Positions 1-7,222 of a stretch of DNA of 9,357 nucleotides are shown one piece after another; within the stretch, counting starts at the first letter, position 1, and each line of letters starts with the position of its first letter. Under the pieces are notes generated by a model. That model saw only the letters and a list, made by a program, of their open reading frames with translations, did no database searches and had not been told where the DNA came from. This DNA is from Flavobacteriales bacterium UBA979 (GTDB taxonomy: Bacteria; Bacteroidota; Bacteroidia; Flavobacteriales_D; Sanyastnellaceae). The stretch spans positions 6,735 to 16,091 of the forward strand of contig DBBR01000059.1 in the NCBI GenBank assembly GCA_002292325.1. Direction: 5' to 3'. The position numbers and the translations under genes were made by a program.

Positions 1-3000
1 ACGGGCTTGATCCAGGCGCAAGAAACAGAGGTCGTAGAATCCGCTTTTGCGCTCGAATGGACGCATGACGAGGCGAAGGCGCCAGTCGGCCAATGGGCGG
101 TGGAAGGTGGTTTTTGGTTGGATGAGATTCCGTGGGGAGTGTTCGAGGTGAGTTGGCCGATTGATTGGGGTCAGGGGCAGGAATTAATTTCCAATGAAAT
201 ATGGTTGCCATTGGATCAGAATACCCTGACCTCTCGCCAGCGAGATTTATTGTTGAGCGAAGGCGAGGAGGGCGCATGGAACATGGGACACACGGGGTCG
301 GGTGCCCAATGGTCAGCTCCGTTGATGCGCTGGAATCAACCTTTGAGTCAATTTGAGCGATTGATTTCGTTGGATTGCGCGTTTGGTCGTTTTCCAGGAG
401 GAGCCGTTGAGCCGCTTCCAGCATTCACAAGTCGCAACAGGGAATGGCCTGAATCGAGTCCTTTGGATTCTGGGGAGTTTTTACGAATTACCACAGGATC
501 AGATGGGCTCTACAAAATAGATCGGAACTGGATTTCTGATGCAGGTTTTGATCCTGATACATTGGACCCTGGCAAGATGAACTTGTATGGAAACGGAGGT
601 CGCTTGCTGCCGATGGACAACAGCCAATCTCGCCCACTTGGATTGCAAGTTGCCTCCATTTGGTTTGAGGGCGATGAAAACGGACAATGGGATGAGGGTG
701 AATTTTTTGTTTTTTGGGCGAATGGTCCGCATGCCATTCAGCGCGATAACGCTGGAATAGGTTGGCTACATGACCGTCACGCCTATGAAGATGTTGCACA
801 TTATTTCCTGAGGCTTGACGATTCTGTTGATCCCGTACGCGTGGATGACGGGTCGCCGATAGCCGAGCTACCGGATACACTGATCAACCGATATTGGAAC
901 GTACAATTCCATGAACAAGAGCTGGAGAGTCCCAATCGATCTGGTCGTGAGTGGTTTGGCGAATCCTTCGGGGTAGTCAATGCGAGGACCTTTAATTTTG
1001 CAACGCCTTATGCGACTGAAAGGCCAGGAAAGGTCCATGTTCGAGTAGCTGTTCAATCGATGGGCGTGTCCAGTCCGTTTGAATTGACTGCCGGTCAAGT
1101 GCAGTTGCAGGCATCCCCTTCTTATACGAGTGCCACTTCCACGAGTAATGTGGCCAATTTGGCAACAGCAGCGGGCGCAGGATCAATAGCGAGTGCGTCA
1201 GGATTGGATGCGGAAAATGCGGGTGTGTCCGTAAATCTTGTGTTTCAACCTTCCGTGTCAGAAGCAGTTGGGTGGTTGGATTACATCCGCGTGGAACAAG
1301 AATGCCATTTGAAATTTTCGGGGAACGCGTTGCACTTTCAGTCCCAAGAATTCGGTCTTGGAATACTCGAATACTCCATGAATGGGGCAGACGAATCAAC
1401 GCGCCTGTGGGACATAACGGATCCAACAGAACCGGTTGAATTGCCGACTGAATGGACCGATGGAGTGACGAGCTGGAAGTCCAATTCGGATACCCTGAGC
1501 AGATTTGTGGCCTTTCGAGGACAGAATTTCCCAGCGCCTGTATTTCAGGGAGTGGCCGCTCCAACCAATTTACATGCAGTTGAGCGAGCAGATTTAGTCA
1601 TTGTAACCCGCCCGGCTTTTTTGGAGGCGGCGCAACGCCTGGCCAATCTGCATGCTGATGAGGGACTATCGGTGCTTTTGACTACTCAGCGAGCGGTGTT
1701 TGACGAGTTTTCGAGTGGCAGTGTGGACCCCACGGCCATCAAAATGTTAATGATGATGCTGCGTGATCGTGCGTTGGAAAATGATTGGAAACCGCCACGC
1801 TATCTGCAATTATTTGGTGATGGAACATTTGCCAATCGCTCGAACTTGGAATCATCTCCATACGTCATTACATACCAAAGTGAGAACTCCTTGAGTCCAA
1901 CGGGTAGTTATGTGAGCGATGATTATTTTGGGTTCCTTGAGGATCAATACGGAGAAGGGATTGGCGACAAATTAGCGATTGGAGTCGGTCGAATTCCCTG
2001 CGGTACGGCTTCCGAGGCCGAAGAAATGGTCGATAAGATCGAAGCGTACATGAAAAGCCCCAGAGCTGATGCTGAACCCGCCGGGTGCCTCAACGATGAC
2101 ATCGGGAACAATGACGGTACATGGCGCAATGTGATTTGTTTGGTTTCGGACGATATGGACGGGAACGGAGGCCCTACGGAGATTGAACACATGGTTCATT
2201 CCGATGAGCATGCTGATAAAATTGCGGAAGACCACCCGCAATATGATGTTACCAAAATTTACATGGACGCTTACCCTCAGGAGAGTACTCCCGGTGGAGA
2301 ACGTTACCCCGATGCGCAAGTTGCCGTAGACCGGCAAGTCCAGGAAGGTGCGCTCATTGTGAACTACATCGGCCATGGGGGGGAGCGAGGCTGGTCGCAT
2401 GAACGGTTACTGAATACAACGACGATACAAGACTGGCAAAACTTCGATCAGATGCCTTTGTTCATGACTGCGACATGTGAACTCGCGCGATTTGATGATC
2501 CAGAAGTGGAGTCCGCTGGCGAAATGATGGTGCTGAACCCTCGCGGCGGTGCCATCGCGATGTTGACCACCACGCGGGTTGTTTTCAGTGGATCGAATCA
2601 ACAACTGAACCGCGCTTTTTACGAGATCGCGTTGGAAGATACAGGTGAAACGCCCCTTCGTCTAGGTGATATAGTGCGTGTGACGAAGAATGACCCTCAA
2701 GTTTCAAATAGCAGCAACAAACGAAATTTCTCCCTTCTCGGAGACGTGGCCTTGAGGCTCAATTATCCACGTGAGGAGATTCGTTTTACTGAAGTGCCCG
2801 ACACGCTCAAAGCGCTGGATTTGGCTTTGATTCGGGGCTTTGTCTCGAATGAAGCAGGCGATGTGCTCCCAGATTTCAATGGCATTGTGCATGTGAAAGT
2901 ATTCGACAAGCGCTCTCAAATAACGACATTGAATAACGACGGGGCACCTAACCCGCATACGTTTCAGGTATTTCGAAATGTCCTGTTCAGTGGAGTTGCG

Positions 3001-3813
3001 AGCGTCGAGTCTGGCGAGTTCGAATTCAGTTTTGTCGTCCCGAGGGACATAGATTACAACTTTGGGAATGGACGCATCAGTGCCTATGCCGTTTCGGATT
3101 CGACGGATGCCCACGGTGCGAGTGAATCCTTGATCATTGGAGGTGTTTCCAATGAATTTTCCGTGGATGATGAAGCGCCGATTGTGCAGCTTTATATCAA
3201 TGACACATCATTTGTTTCTGGAGGACTGACCAGCGAAAACCCTTGGTTGTTGGCTCGGATTTTTGATGAAGGAGGTATCAATGCTTCCGGTGTTGGCATT
3301 GGTCATGACATCAAGGCAACATTGGATGGGCAATCAGATGAAAGCATAGTGCTCAATGATTTTTATACGACGGACTTAAATACGTACCAAAAGGGAACGG
3401 TACGCTATCCGTTTGAGTCGCTAGAAGCAGGTCGGCATACGCTTGATTTGGTCGTTTGGGACGTTCAAAACAACAAAGGTGAAGCAGTTCTGGAATTTGT
3501 TGTGGCCTCCGATGCGAATGCAGCGCTCGGTCACGTGTTGGCCTATCCAAATCCATCGGTTGAAGGATTTCAATTTTCAATTGAGCATAACCAAGCTTGC
3601 CAAAACGGAGAGTTGGTTCTTGAAGTGTTTTCGTCAAAAGGCCAACAAGTTCATTATCAGTCGCTTCCTTGGCATGAAGAAGGATTCCGAGCAACGAATT
3701 TACGCTGGGAGCCCAAGGTCCCTGCAGGTGTTTACGTTTTCAGGTTAACGCTTCTGCCGGAAAACGGAACACCGGTGCAATATTCTAATCAATTGGTCGT
3801 TTTACGACCGTAA
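1..3813 (+). CDS. porU: PorU, type IX secretion C-terminal-signal peptidase/sortase (5' end missing)
   Basis: PorU is the cell-surface cysteine peptidase of the T9SS. It cleaves the C-terminal signal domain from exported cargo and joins the cargo to anionic lipopolysaccharide, working with PorV, PorQ and PorZ. The frame is open from base 1; the first residues (TGLIQAQ) look like the end of a signal peptide, so the true start lies upstream and the TTG at base 7 is not a credible start. Counting that TTG codon as residue 1, an N-terminal beta-rich region is followed by a peptidase C25 (gingipain-type) domain at about 528-920. The catalytic His790 sits in NYIGHGGERGW (bases 2374-2376) and Cys824 in TATCELARFDDPE (2476-2478), a spacing like that of gingipains. 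Beta-sandwich sequence follows, then a T9SS C-terminal domain from about 1177 (AYPNPS ... GVYVFRL). The 1,270 codons present are somewhat more than P. gingivalis PorU. porV lies immediately downstream. Family assignment is very secure. Confidence 0.95.
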   Translation, partial: TGLIQAQETEVVESAFALEWTHDEAKAPVGQWAVEGGFWLDEIPWGVFEVSWPIDWGQGQELISNEIWLPLDQNTLTSRQRDLLLSEGEEGAWNMGHTGSGAQWSAPLMRWNQPLSQFERLISLDCAFGRFPGGAVEPLPAFTSRNREWPESSPLDSGEFLRITTGSDGLYKIDRNWISDAGFDPDTLDPGKMNLYGNGGRLLPMDNSQSRPLGLQVASIWFEGDENGQWDEGEFFVFWANGPHAIQRDNAGIGWLHDRHAYEDVAHYFLRLDDSVDPVRVDDGSPIAELPDTLINRYWNVQFHEQELESPNRSGREWFGESFGVVNARTFNFATPYATERPGKVHVRVAVQSMGVSSPFELTAGQVQLQASPSYTSATSTSNVANLATAAGAGSIASASGLDAENAGVSVNLVFQPSVSEAVGWLDYIRVEQECHLKFSGNALHFQSQEFGLGILEYSMNGADESTRLWDITDPTEPVELPTEWTDGVTSWKSNSDTLSRFVAFRGQNFPAPVFQGVAAPTNLHAVERADLVIVTRPAFLEAAQRLANLHADEGLSVLLTTQRAVFDEFSSGSVDPTAIKMLMMMLRDRALENDWKPPRYLQLFGDGTFANRSNLESSPYVITYQSENSLSPTGSYVSDDYFGFLEDQYGEGIGDKLAIGVGRIPCGTASEAEEMVDKIEAYMKSPRADAEPAGCLNDDIGNNDGTWRNVICLVSDDMDGNGGPTEIEHMVHSDEHADKIAEDHPQYDVTKIYMDAYPQESTPGGERYPDAQVAVDRQVQEGALIVNYIGHGGERGWSHERLLNTTTIQDWQNFDQMPLFMTATCELARFDDPEVESAGEMMVLNPRGGAIAMLTTTRVVFSGSNQQLNRAFYEIALEDTGETPLRLGDIVRVTKNDPQVSNSSNKRNFSLLGDVALRLNYPREEIRFTEVPDTLKALDLALIRGFVSNEAGDVLPDFNGIVHVKVFDKRSQITTLNNDGAPNPHTFQVFRNVLFSGVASVESGEFEFSFVVPRDIDYNFGNGRISAYAVSDSTDAHGASESLIIGGVSNEFSVDDEAPIVQLYINDTSFVSGGLTSENPWLLARIFDEGGINASGVGIGHDIKATLDGQSDESIVLNDFYTTDLNTYQKGTVRYPFESLEAGRHTLDLVVWDVQNNKGEAVLEFVVASDANAALGHVLAYPNPSVEGFQFSIEHNQACQNGELVLEVFSSKGQQVHYQSLPWHEEGFRATNLRWEPKVPAGVYVFRLTLLPENGTPVQYSNQLVVLRP
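3795..3809. repeat. Perfect 6-bp dyad at the porU stop
   Basis: GGTCGT (3795-3800) and ACGACC (3804-3809) are exact reverse complements around a TTT loop. The dyad ends two bases before the porU stop codon. An alternative outer pairing TTGGT (3793-3797) with ACCAA (3813-3817) is also possible. No T-run follows on the plus strand, so a standard intrinsic terminator is unlikely. The dyad lies about 15 bases upstream of a -7-like element, roughly where a -33 element would be, so it could be an operator or an mRNA processing hairpin. Function is inferred only. Confidence 0.35.
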
Positions 3814-3823
3814 CCAAATGATG

Positions 3824-3831
3824 TACTTTTG
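3824..3831 (+). promoter_or_regulatory. Candidate Bacteroidota -7 element for porV
   Basis: TACTTTTG matches the Bacteroidota -7 consensus TAnnTTTG exactly. It lies in the porU-porV gap, 27 bases before the ATG at 3859, leaving a plausible short leader. The -33 element is poor: TTTT at 3800-3803 is at about the right distance, whereas the nearest TTG (3793-3795) is too far. If real, porV and ispF can be transcribed independently of porU. An eight-base match with two free positions can occur by chance. Confidence 0.4.
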
Positions 3832-3858
3832 CGTAATAAATTGCGCTACTTCGTAAGA

Positions 3859-5118
3859 ATGAATCACATGTTGAAAACGCTTTCAATCCGAATAACTGCT
3901 GCAGCTGTGCTGCTGATGTCGGTTTTTTCAATTTCCCATGCGCAATTGACCCCGGGTGAGGTTACCCAGCAAATTCAATTGAATACAATCACCACAGCCG
4001 TGCCCTTTCTAATGATTGGCCCGGACTCTCGTTCAGGAGCGCTCGGTGATGCTGGAGTGGCGTTATCGCCTGATGGCAACAGCCTGCATTGGAATCCAGC
4101 AAAAATGGCCTTTGTAGAAAACGAGGTAGAGTTTAGTTTGGCATATGCTCCATGGCTTCGGGCATTGGTCGCTGACATGAATTTGGCGTACCTCTCGGTC
4201 ATTCGTCGCATCAACAAGCGCCAAGCTTGGGGTGGGGCCTTGCGGTACTTTAGCCTCGGTAACATCACTTTTACAGACGAAACGGGAACGACCATTCGGG
4301 ATTTTCAGCCTGCTGAATTCAGCTTGGACGTAGGGTATAGCCAGAAGCTGAGTGATCGGTTTTCTGGGGGAATTGCAGGTCGATTCATCAATTCAAACCT
4401 GACCGGAGGAACGAATGTGCTGGGAGCCAATTCCAAGCCAGGGCGATCCGTAGCGGTGGATGTGAGTGCCTTCTATACCAATCCATATGCCAAGTTTCGC
4501 GGCAAAGATGCGGAGTTCAATTGGGGAATGTGCATTTCAAACATTGGTGCAAAAATGAGCTACAGCGAATCGGCTGACCGTGATTTTATTCCGACCAATT
4601 TGAAGACAGGAGCAGCGTTGAAACTGCTCATGGATGATTACAATAGCCTCACATTCACGGCCGACATCAATAAGCTTTTGGTACCCACCACACCGATTTA
4701 TGATCAAGAAAGTGGAGCGGATATCATCAGCGGCTATGATCCCAATGTAGGGGTGGCGACCGGAATGATCCAGAGTTTCTATGATGCTCCAGGCATTGTT
4801 AACTTCAACGATGATGGCACCTATTCCATAGAGGAGGGGAGTGTTTTTCGAGAAGAATTACGTGAGTTCAACATCGGTGGAGGTGTCGAGTACTTATTCA
4901 ATGATGCGTTCGCTTTCCGAACAGGCTTCTTCAATGAGCACTATTCAAAAGGCGCCCGCCAATTCATTACCCTTGGAGCAGGAATCAAGTACACCGTTTT
5001 CACCGTGGATTTGAGCTACTTGATTTCAACGCGTCAGCAAAATCCCCTCGCCAATACCCTTCGCTTCACCTTGCGTCTGCAGTTTGCGGACTTGGTTCAA
5101 TCTGGATCGGAAGATTGA
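3859..5118 (+). CDS. porV: PorV, T9SS outer-membrane beta-barrel shuttle protein
   Basis: PorV (LptO/PG27) is a FadL-like outer-membrane barrel that takes folded cargo from the Sov translocon and presents it to PorU. The start is placed at ATG 3859 (419 residues); ATG 3868 is equally possible. A further in-frame TTG at 3829 is rejected because it lies inside the putative -7 element. The N-terminus has a signal peptide with a hydrophobic core (AAAVLLMSVFSIS) and probable cleavage near HAQ-LTPGE. The mature N-terminal region carries the family signature TTAVPFLMIGPDSRSGALGD, then SLHWNPAKMAF. The rest alternates hydrophobic and polar residues as in barrel strands, ending in RFTLRLQFADL. Length is normal for the family. 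It lies between porU and ispF on the same strand, with ispF starting 7 bases after its stop, so co-transcription is likely. Confidence 0.95.
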   Translation: MNHMLKTLSIRITAAAVLLMSVFSISHAQLTPGEVTQQIQLNTITTAVPFLMIGPDSRSGALGDAGVALSPDGNSLHWNPAKMAFVENEVEFSLAYAPWLRALVADMNLAYLSVIRRINKRQAWGGALRYFSLGNITFTDETGTTIRDFQPAEFSLDVGYSQKLSDRFSGGIAGRFINSNLTGGTNVLGANSKPGRSVAVDVSAFYTNPYAKFRGKDAEFNWGMCISNIGAKMSYSESADRDFIPTNLKTGAALKLLMDDYNSLTFTADINKLLVPTTPIYDQESGADIISGYDPNVGVATGMIQSFYDAPGIVNFNDDGTYSIEEGSVFREELREFNIGGGVEYLFNDAFAFRTGFFNEHYSKGARQFITLGAGIKYTVFTVDLSYLISTRQQNPLANTLRFTLRLQFADLVQSGSED

Positions 5119-5125
5119 TTCCTCC

Positions 5126-5614
5126 ATGGCGATTCGAATAGGCTACGGTTACGATGTTCATCAACTGGCAGAAGGTCAAGAGTTTTGGTTGGGTGGGCTG
5201 CAGGTGCCTCATACGCACGGTGCGGTAGGTCACAGCGACGCTGATGTCTTATTGCATGTGATTTGCGATGCGCTCCTTGGCTCGCTGGCACTTCGAGATA
5301 TCGGCTTTCATTTTCCTGACACGGATCCTCAGTACAAGGGCATAGATTCCAAAAAGCTGTTACAGCACACTTATGATCTAGTGACTGAAGCGGGATGGCA
5401 ATTGGGTAATTTAGATTGTACTGTATGCCTCGAGCGTCCAAAGCTAAGTCCACACATTGATGGCATGCGTCGATGCATTGCGGGATTGCTCGGCGCTGAG
5501 CTGAATCAGATCAGTATCAAGGCAACCACGACAGAAAAGTTAGGGTTCGTCGGCTTGGAAGAAGGCGTCAGTGCACATGCGGTCGTTTTGATTGAGCGAG
5601 TCAAGCTCAAATAA
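5126..5614 (+). CDS. ispF: IspF, 2-C-methyl-D-erythritol 2,4-cyclodiphosphate synthase
   Basis: IspF is a cytosolic trimeric enzyme of the MEP isoprenoid pathway. It cyclises CDP-methylerythritol 2-phosphate to methylerythritol 2,4-cyclodiphosphate with release of CMP. The protein is 162 residues, the usual size. The metal ligands are visible: Asp10 and His12 in GYDVH, and His44 in HSDADVLLH. RDIGFHFPDTD (57-67) and the nucleotide-binding TTTEKLGFVG (134-143) are intact, so the enzyme should be active. ATG 5126 is chosen because it gives the canonical N-terminus MAIRIGYGYDVH; an upstream in-frame TTG at 5084 would overlap porV and add residues unlike the family. Only 7 bases separate it from porV, and no promoter is visible between them, so it probably rides on porV transcription. 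Confidence 0.97.
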   Translation: MAIRIGYGYDVHQLAEGQEFWLGGLQVPHTHGAVGHSDADVLLHVICDALLGSLALRDIGFHFPDTDPQYKGIDSKKLLQHTYDLVTEAGWQLGNLDCTVCLERPKLSPHIDGMRRCIAGLLGAELNQISIKATTTEKLGFVGLEEGVSAHAVVLIERVKLK

Positions 5615-5641
5615 TGGCTTGAAAACCTTATTTTGGTTTTC
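5592..5641 (+). terminator. Two short hairpins at the end of ispF, possible terminator
   Basis: The first hairpin, TTGAGC (5592-5597) with GCTCAA (5605-5610), lies in the last ispF codons. The second, GAAAACC (5621-5627) with GGTTTTC (5635-5641), has a 7-base perfect stem and a 7-base T-rich loop just after the stop. A T-rich stretch (TGTTTTTATTTCG) begins about ten bases later, but no clean T-tract abuts a stem. It may end the porU-porV-ispF transcript. Stem two is AT-rich and weak, so confidence is low. Confidence 0.3.
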
Positions 5642-5772
5642 TGGCTTAAATGTTTTTATTTCGAATAATTGGTTTTGCCAAGATCAGACGTCCCCTTCCT
5701 GGAATGGGTGTTTCGACTTTTATAAAGTGCATTACCTCACCAATCTTGAAGAAAAACAAAAATACAACTGTC

Positions 5773-6096
5773 ATGAAACAAGTTCATCAACTCCTTTTAT
5801 CCGCATCAGTCTTGCTTACAGTGCTCGTTTTTTCGAGTTTCTCAACGGTCTCTCATAACGATGCCGAGGTCCGTGATATATGCGTGAAGGTTCGCGGTAA
5901 TGGGAGCTCTCTGGTCGAAGTCCGCGTAGGTCCAACCAACTCATCAGGTGCCTGCTGCCGTGGGGTTTCGAAAGATGCAACCGTAACAATATGTGGAAAG
6001 GAAGGGTACAACGTCTACGACTCAAATACCAAGCGACTGCTCTTCACACTCTCTTCGGCATTGGAAGGGGAGACCATTGACTTGAGAGGTAGGTAA
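5773..6096 (+). CDS. Small exported protein with four cysteines, function unknown
   Basis: I do not recognise a named family. The product is 107 residues from ATG 5773. The frame is open further upstream to ATG 5650, but 5773 is preferred because it opens directly into a signal peptide: Lys/His-containing start, a hydrophobic stretch at about 7-23 (LLLSASVLLTVLVF), then a polar region, with cleavage probably around residues 27-31. The mature part is about 77 residues and predicted mostly beta. It contains Cys37, Cys61-Cys62 and Cys74, enough for two disulfides, which suits a periplasmic or surface location. It ends RLLFTLSSALEGETIDLRGR. There is no T9SS C-terminal domain and no lipobox. No TAnnTTTG element is seen in the 158 bases upstream. 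A second small secreted-protein gene follows 67 bases later on the same strand. Confidence 0.7.
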   Translation: MKQVHQLLLSASVLLTVLVFSSFSTVSHNDAEVRDICVKVRGNGSSLVEVRVGPTNSSGACCRGVSKDATVTICGKEGYNVYDSNTKRLLFTLSSALEGETIDLRGR

Positions 6097-6111
6097 TCCT
6101 CGCGTAAGAAG

Positions 6112-6137
6112 CAGCTGAATGAAAATGATTGCAGCTG
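6112..6137 (+). other. Bulged hairpin between the two small secreted-protein genes
   Basis: CAGCTGAAT (6112-6120) pairs with ATT (6128-6130) and CAGCTG (6132-6137), with one unpaired G at 6131 and a 7-base loop GAAAATG. This is a 9-bp stem inside the 67-base intercistronic gap. It can also be read as a direct repeat of GCAGCTGA at 6111-6118 and 6131-6138, 20 bases apart, about two helical turns. No T-tract follows. It could be a weak terminator, an mRNA-stabilising hairpin, or a paired protein-binding site. Confidence 0.4.
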
Positions 6138-6163
6138 ACAATAGAAAGAGAAAAATATAGGAA

Positions 6164-6592
6164 ATGAGACAATTTTTGACATGGTGTGTGCTGGTCATGG
6201 GGGTAGCGACAGCTGCTGCACAAGGGCCTTCAGTCCAATTGAACAATACGCTCGACAGTAATGGGTTGAGCTCAGAGGTGACCCCGCTTCAAAGTGAAAA
6301 CTTTTGGCGAGGAAAGACGTTTACGAGCGTCACATCAGACGCTCTCGGAACGACCAAGAGAACCCTTACTTTTTCTGCGTATGTCGAATCGGGGGAATAT
6401 GAAGAATCATCGAAGTATGGGAAGGTCACGTACCGATTTAACGTCGTCTTCTCTTCATTGGAGAAGTTGACCATCGAGTATACGGCTTCATCCGATGCTG
6501 AAATGGCACCCTATGTCGTGGGTAAATCGGAGTCCATACTCCTCAATGCACAGGAGGGATCGATTTCGTTAGGAGGCAAGACCTATCGCTAA
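6164..6592 (+). CDS. Small exported beta-rich protein, function unknown
   Basis: The product has 142 residues and no family that I can name. The start at ATG 6164 is supported by an upstream purine-rich stretch (ATAGGAA, a weak Shine-Dalgarno-like sequence) and by a clear signal peptide, RQFLTWCVLVMGVATAAAQ, cleaved after about residue 19 or 20. The mature part of about 122 residues has no cysteine. It alternates polar and hydrophobic residues over LTFSAYVESGEYEE, GKVTYRFNVVF and LEKLTIEYTASSD, which suggests a small beta-barrel or beta-sandwich, perhaps lipocalin-like; that fold is a guess from pattern only. No lipobox, no T9SS C-terminal domain and no membrane segment after the signal peptide are seen, so it is probably periplasmic. 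It may share a transcript with the small gene upstream. Its stop faces the stop of the DUF4956 gene, 17 bases away. Confidence 0.75.
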   Translation: MRQFLTWCVLVMGVATAAAQGPSVQLNNTLDSNGLSSEVTPLQSENFWRGKTFTSVTSDALGTTKRTLTFSAYVESGEYEESSKYGKVTYRFNVVFSSLEKLTIEYTASSDAEMAPYVVGKSESILLNAQEGSISLGGKTYR

Positions 6593-6607
6593 TTCACTGA
6601 GCGGATA
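6584..6607. terminator. Candidate bidirectional terminator in the convergent gap
   Basis: TATCGCT (6584-6590) pairs with AGC (6600-6602) and GATA (6604-6607), with one bulged G at 6603 and a 9-base loop. The structure spans almost exactly the 17-base gap between two convergent genes. T-runs on either side are minimal (CTTT on the plus strand), so efficiency is doubtful. Position is the main argument. Confidence 0.35.
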
Positions 6608-6609
6608 CT

Positions 6610-7221
6610 TTACGATCCACTTTGGCTTTCATAGTGTCCAGGTTGGGCATCGCCATCGAAATGGACTTTAATCACCGCGGTATCCCGGAGTAAATCCACC
6701 TTGCCAATTTCAATGCGAATGATTTGGACGCCTGTGCGTTGTTCCAAATCCTTGATGAGCTCATCACGGCGTCCTTCACTGATTAAATCCACCCGATCGT
6801 AGATGACGACTTTGGTGGCGATGTGCCGGATTGCCCAAAGTCGATCCAAGGTGAATGTAATGGCCCAAACGGCCACGTTGGCTCCTACAATCATCGGCCA
6901 GCCAGCGGACTTCAGTGCCAGCGCATTCATGACAGACAGCGCTATGACAATGAAGAGATATGTCATCTCACGGATAGGAATGGCATCGGTTCGATACCGA
7001 ATGATCCCAAAGATGGCGAAAAGCCCCAAAGCAAAAGCAAGATCTATTTCGACCCCGACAAGCAGATAACAAAGTAAAAAGACGGCTGTCGAAACTAAAA
7101 TGAAGGAGAATACATAATCCCTTCTTTTCGATATGGCATGGTATATGCCTAAAACAATGATCAGGCAGGAAATGAGGTTTCCAGCAAAAGATAGCGCTAA
7201 GTGTAGAGCGGTTTCAGTCAT
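6610..7221 (-). CDS. DUF4956 family inner-membrane protein
   Basis: The product is 203 residues, the usual length for DUF4956. Hydrophobic segments at about 8-30, 37-57, 60-74, 88-103 and 108-125 suggest four or five membrane helices. The family hallmark is clear: FALGLFAIFGIIRYRTDAIP followed by IREMTYLF (63-90), with the charged RYRTD between helices. The C-terminal 75 residues are soluble and alternate strand and helix (VVIYDRVDLI, ELIKDLEQRTG, VQIIRIEIGKVD), like a small ferredoxin-fold regulatory domain; that fold is my inference. The molecular function of DUF4956 is not established. Such genes commonly sit beside VTC-domain polyphosphate-polymerase-like genes, as here. The upstream VTC stop and this ATG are separated by one base (TGA-A-ATG), so translational coupling is expected and the two products probably form one membrane-associated unit. 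Confidence 0.9.
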   Translation of the reverse strand: MTETALHLALSFAGNLISCLIIVLGIYHAISKRRDYVFSFILVSTAVFLLCYLLVGVEIDLAFALGLFAIFGIIRYRTDAIPIREMTYLFIVIALSVMNALALKSAGWPMIVGANVAVWAITFTLDRLWAIRHIATKVVIYDRVDLISEGRRDELIKDLEQRTGVQIIRIEIGKVDLLRDTAVIKVHFDGDAQPGHYESQSGS

Positions 7222-7222
7222 T

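Noticed and set aside
992..1564. 190-codon open frame on the minus strand inside porU
   Set aside because: It lies wholly within the strongly supported porU frame, its translation is Pro/Ser/His/Leu-rich without domain features, and it has no promoter or separate context. It is a by-product of porU codon use.
1972..2400. 142-codon minus-strand open frame opposite the PorU C25 domain
   Set aside because: It is antisense to the conserved catalytic region, with no recognisable motif; codon-bias shadow.
5084..5125. TTG start extending ispF upstream into porV
   Set aside because: It would overlap the porV end and add 14 residues absent from the family; ATG 5126 gives the canonical N-terminus.
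5650..5772. Longer form of the small four-cysteine protein from ATG 5650
   Set aside because: It would put 41 basic, low-quality residues ahead of a clear signal peptide; ATG 5773 places the signal peptide at the N-terminus.
5592..5858. 88-codon plus-strand open frame across the ispF end and the small secreted-protein start
   Set aside because: It overlaps both genes in another frame, is rich in Asn/Phe/Ser and shows no signal peptide or motif.
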